This document shows, piece after piece, positions 5,748 through 6,963 of a stretch of 6,963 bases of DNA (the stretch's first letter is position 1; each line of letters begins with the position of its first letter). Below the pieces are notes generated by a model. That model saw only the letters and a program-made list of their open reading frames with translations, was not told where the DNA came from and did not search any database. Source of the stretch: Acidobacteriota bacterium (lineage in GTDB: Bacteria; Acidobacteriota; Terriglobia; UBA7540); NCBI GenBank assembly GCA_021786455.1, contig JAJYNF010000205.1:1-6963 (forward strand). The letters are read 5' to 3'. Both the position numbers and the translations under genes were made by a program.

Positions 5748-6963
5748 CTATTTCTTCGTCTTCGCCACTGCCGTCGGCCGGAGGGCAGGAGAAGCAGGCG
5801 ATTCCTCGGGCAGATAAAGGCGCGCCGCCAGGCCCATCCGAAAGCCGGGAGCGTCCAAGTTTCCATTAGCCTGTTCGCGCCGGACCGGCTGCGCCACAAA
5901 GCGGAAAGCGATTTCTCCGCGGTGCGTGATTTCGTCGGGAAGAACCAATTCGAGCGCCAAGGGGCGGTCGGCAGGAATTGGCGCCGCGCTGACCACGCGG
6001 ATGCCGGAACGGGAGACGTCCCTACTGATCGCTTCGGCCTCGACCGCGCTCCCGCCGTCCGCGAGCCAGGAAAGGCGGACGGGCAACTCCACCGGATAAC
6101 GGCGGTCACGTCGCCGCTCGGTGGCCCTTCCAACGTGCGCTTGGCGGAGATCATCCTCGGGCGCGAAAATCTCCATTCCTTCCGCCGCCCCCACGGTCCC
6201 AGGAAGTTCCTGGTTGGCTTTCTCTACCAATCCGTCCACGTACGCGTCGTTGCTGTCGGGGTCATGATGAAAGAGGATAAGCTTGCGCACGCTGCAATCG
6301 CGGGCAATGCGAGTCCCTTCCAACCAAGAGCTGTGCCCCCAACCGGTCTTTGCATTGGCCAATTGCTCAGGGGTAAATTGGGCGTCGTAAATCAAATAAT
6401 GCGCGCCACGCGCAAACTCTCGCAGCACCCGATCGTGGTAGGGCGAGCCGGGCTCGGTATCGGTGGCGAGAACCACCGACGAGCCTTCGGCGTCCACGCG
6501 ATAGGCAACGCAACCCTGTGGGTGGTTGAGCGGCGCCGAACGGATGGTTGCTCCACCGATATTGATGGGCTGCTGGTCCAAATTATAGAAGTGGCGCGTC
6601 GAGGCCATGGTCCGCATGTCCACCGGAAAATAGGGATTGGCCATTTGGTCCTCGATCGCTGCCTGAAGATCGGTGCCCTCCCGCTTGATCGAATGAAAGA
6701 GGAAAATGTTGCCTGCTTTGTAGAAAGGGGCGAAGAAAGGGATGCCTTGAATGTGGTCCCAGTGGAAATGTGTCAGGAAGATGTATCCGTGGATGGGGCG
6801 CTCGCCAAATTCCCGCAGCAGCCCTTTTCCCAGGGATCGAAGACCCGTGCCACAATCCAGCACAATTAGGGTACCGTTGGCGAGACGAATCTCGACGCAG
6901 GGCGTGTTCCCGCCGTAGCGTGAGTTCCTGCGCTCGGGGGTTGGCGTTGATCCCCGCACGCCC
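5748..6963 (-). CDS. MBL-fold metallo-hydrolase with C-terminal PilZ domain (5' end beyond window)
   Basis: At least 404 residues, incomplete at the N-terminus. The codon at 6959 is GTG inside a G-V-R-G-S-T-P motif that in this family is preceded by about five to eight residues, so the true start lies past the right edge; numbering below counts that valine as 1. Residues 1-270 are a metallo-beta-lactamase-fold hydrolase: RYGGNTPCVEI (14-24), LDCGTG (34-39), the metal motif HFHWDH (H64, H66, D68, H69), H146, D167 in ATDTE and HH at 231-232. The ligands fit a two-metal phosphodiesterase-type site, as in PhnP/RNase Z-like and cyclic-nucleotide phosphodiesterase relatives; the substrate is unknown. 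Residues about 280-385 are PilZ, with RRxDRR (R283/R287) and DVSRSG (D314, S316, G319), the arginine and DxSxxG motifs that bind cyclic di-GMP. The hydrolase is thus probably controlled by c-di-GMP. The tail from 386 is low-complexity and lysine-ended. The 289-base gap suggests separate transcription from hemDE. Confidence 0.88.
   Translation of the reverse strand, partial: GVRGSTPTPERRNSRYGGNTPCVEIRLANGTLIVLDCGTGLRSLGKGLLREFGERPIHGYIFLTHFHWDHIQGIPFFAPFYKAGNIFLFHSIKREGTDLQAAIEDQMANPYFPVDMRTMASTRHFYNLDQQPINIGGATIRSAPLNHPQGCVAYRVDAEGSSVVLATDTEPGSPYHDRVLREFARGAHYLIYDAQFTPEQLANAKTGWGHSSWLEGTRIARDCSVRKLILFHHDPDSNDAYVDGLVEKANQELPGTVGAAEGMEIFAPEDDLRQAHVGRATERRRDRRYPVELPVRLSWLADGGSAVEAEAISRDVSRSGIRVVSAAPIPADRPLALELVLPDEITHRGEIAFRFVAQPVRREQANGNLDAPGFRMGLAARLYLPEESPASPALRPTAVAKTKK

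Noticed and set aside
5721..6869. Long plus-strand open frame of 382 codons opposite the MBL-PilZ gene.
   Set aside because: It has no recognisable domain and mirrors the codons of a well-supported MBL-PilZ gene on the other strand; GC-rich DNA commonly gives such antisense frames.
5748..6959. Treating GTG at 6959 as the start of the MBL-PilZ gene.
   Set aside because: The frame stays open to the window edge and the preceding codon gives G in the family motif GVRGSTP, so this valine is internal and the start is outside the window.
1..6963. CRISPR arrays, insertion sequences, rRNA genes or phage genes.
   Set aside because: No regularly spaced repeats, transposase-like frames, terminal inverted repeats, rRNA-like stretches or phage-type proteins were seen on either strand.

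Overview
This 6,963-base window is GC-rich and densely coded. It most likely comes from an Acidobacteriota genome, with Verrucomicrobiota as the main alternative. The evidence is a large Oar-like TonB-dependent receptor of the type expanded in Acidobacteriota, a LacI-type regulator beside a DUF4380 sugar-mutarotase-like protein, and a PilZ domain of the RRxxxRYPVELPVR style. Taxonomy is inferred from gene content only.

Left part (1-3371) looks like a small carbohydrate-response locus. A LacI-family repressor (849-1913, minus) is flanked by two targets. On its downstream side is a TonB receptor fragment reading off the left edge (1-693, minus). Divergent from it is a DUF4380 gene (2097-3371, plus). 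A 17-base motif, CGTGTACGwTCACGGGA, occurs once in front of each target (704-720 and 2078-2094) with one mismatch. Each copy sits at the predicted transcription start of its promoter and is a pseudo-palindrome centred on CpG, the usual form of LacI-family operators. The simplest reading is that the LacI protein represses an outer-membrane uptake receptor and a cytoplasmic sugar-handling protein together. The receptor, as read here, keeps its promoter and operator but has lost its start codon, signal peptide and plug region, so it is either a decayed gene or a misassembly.

Middle part (3476-5458, minus) is one 660-residue protein joining uroporphyrinogen-III synthase (HemD) to uroporphyrinogen decarboxylase (HemE), two consecutive steps of tetrapyrrole synthesis. 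An internal Shine-Dalgarno-like GGGAG and ATG sit at the start of the HemE part.

The 289-base gap at 5459-5747 has no convincing gene. Its minus strand carries a stretch strongly resembling the 5' half of a tRNA-Leu that cannot form a normal T arm; it may be a tRNA remnant or part of a dispersed repeat.

Right part (5748 to the right edge, minus) is a metallo-beta-lactamase-fold hydrolase fused to a C-terminal PilZ domain with an intact c-di-GMP-binding motif. Its first few codons lie beyond the window. The heme gene and the MBL-PilZ gene share a strand but are probably separate transcription units, and nothing links them functionally to the sugar locus.
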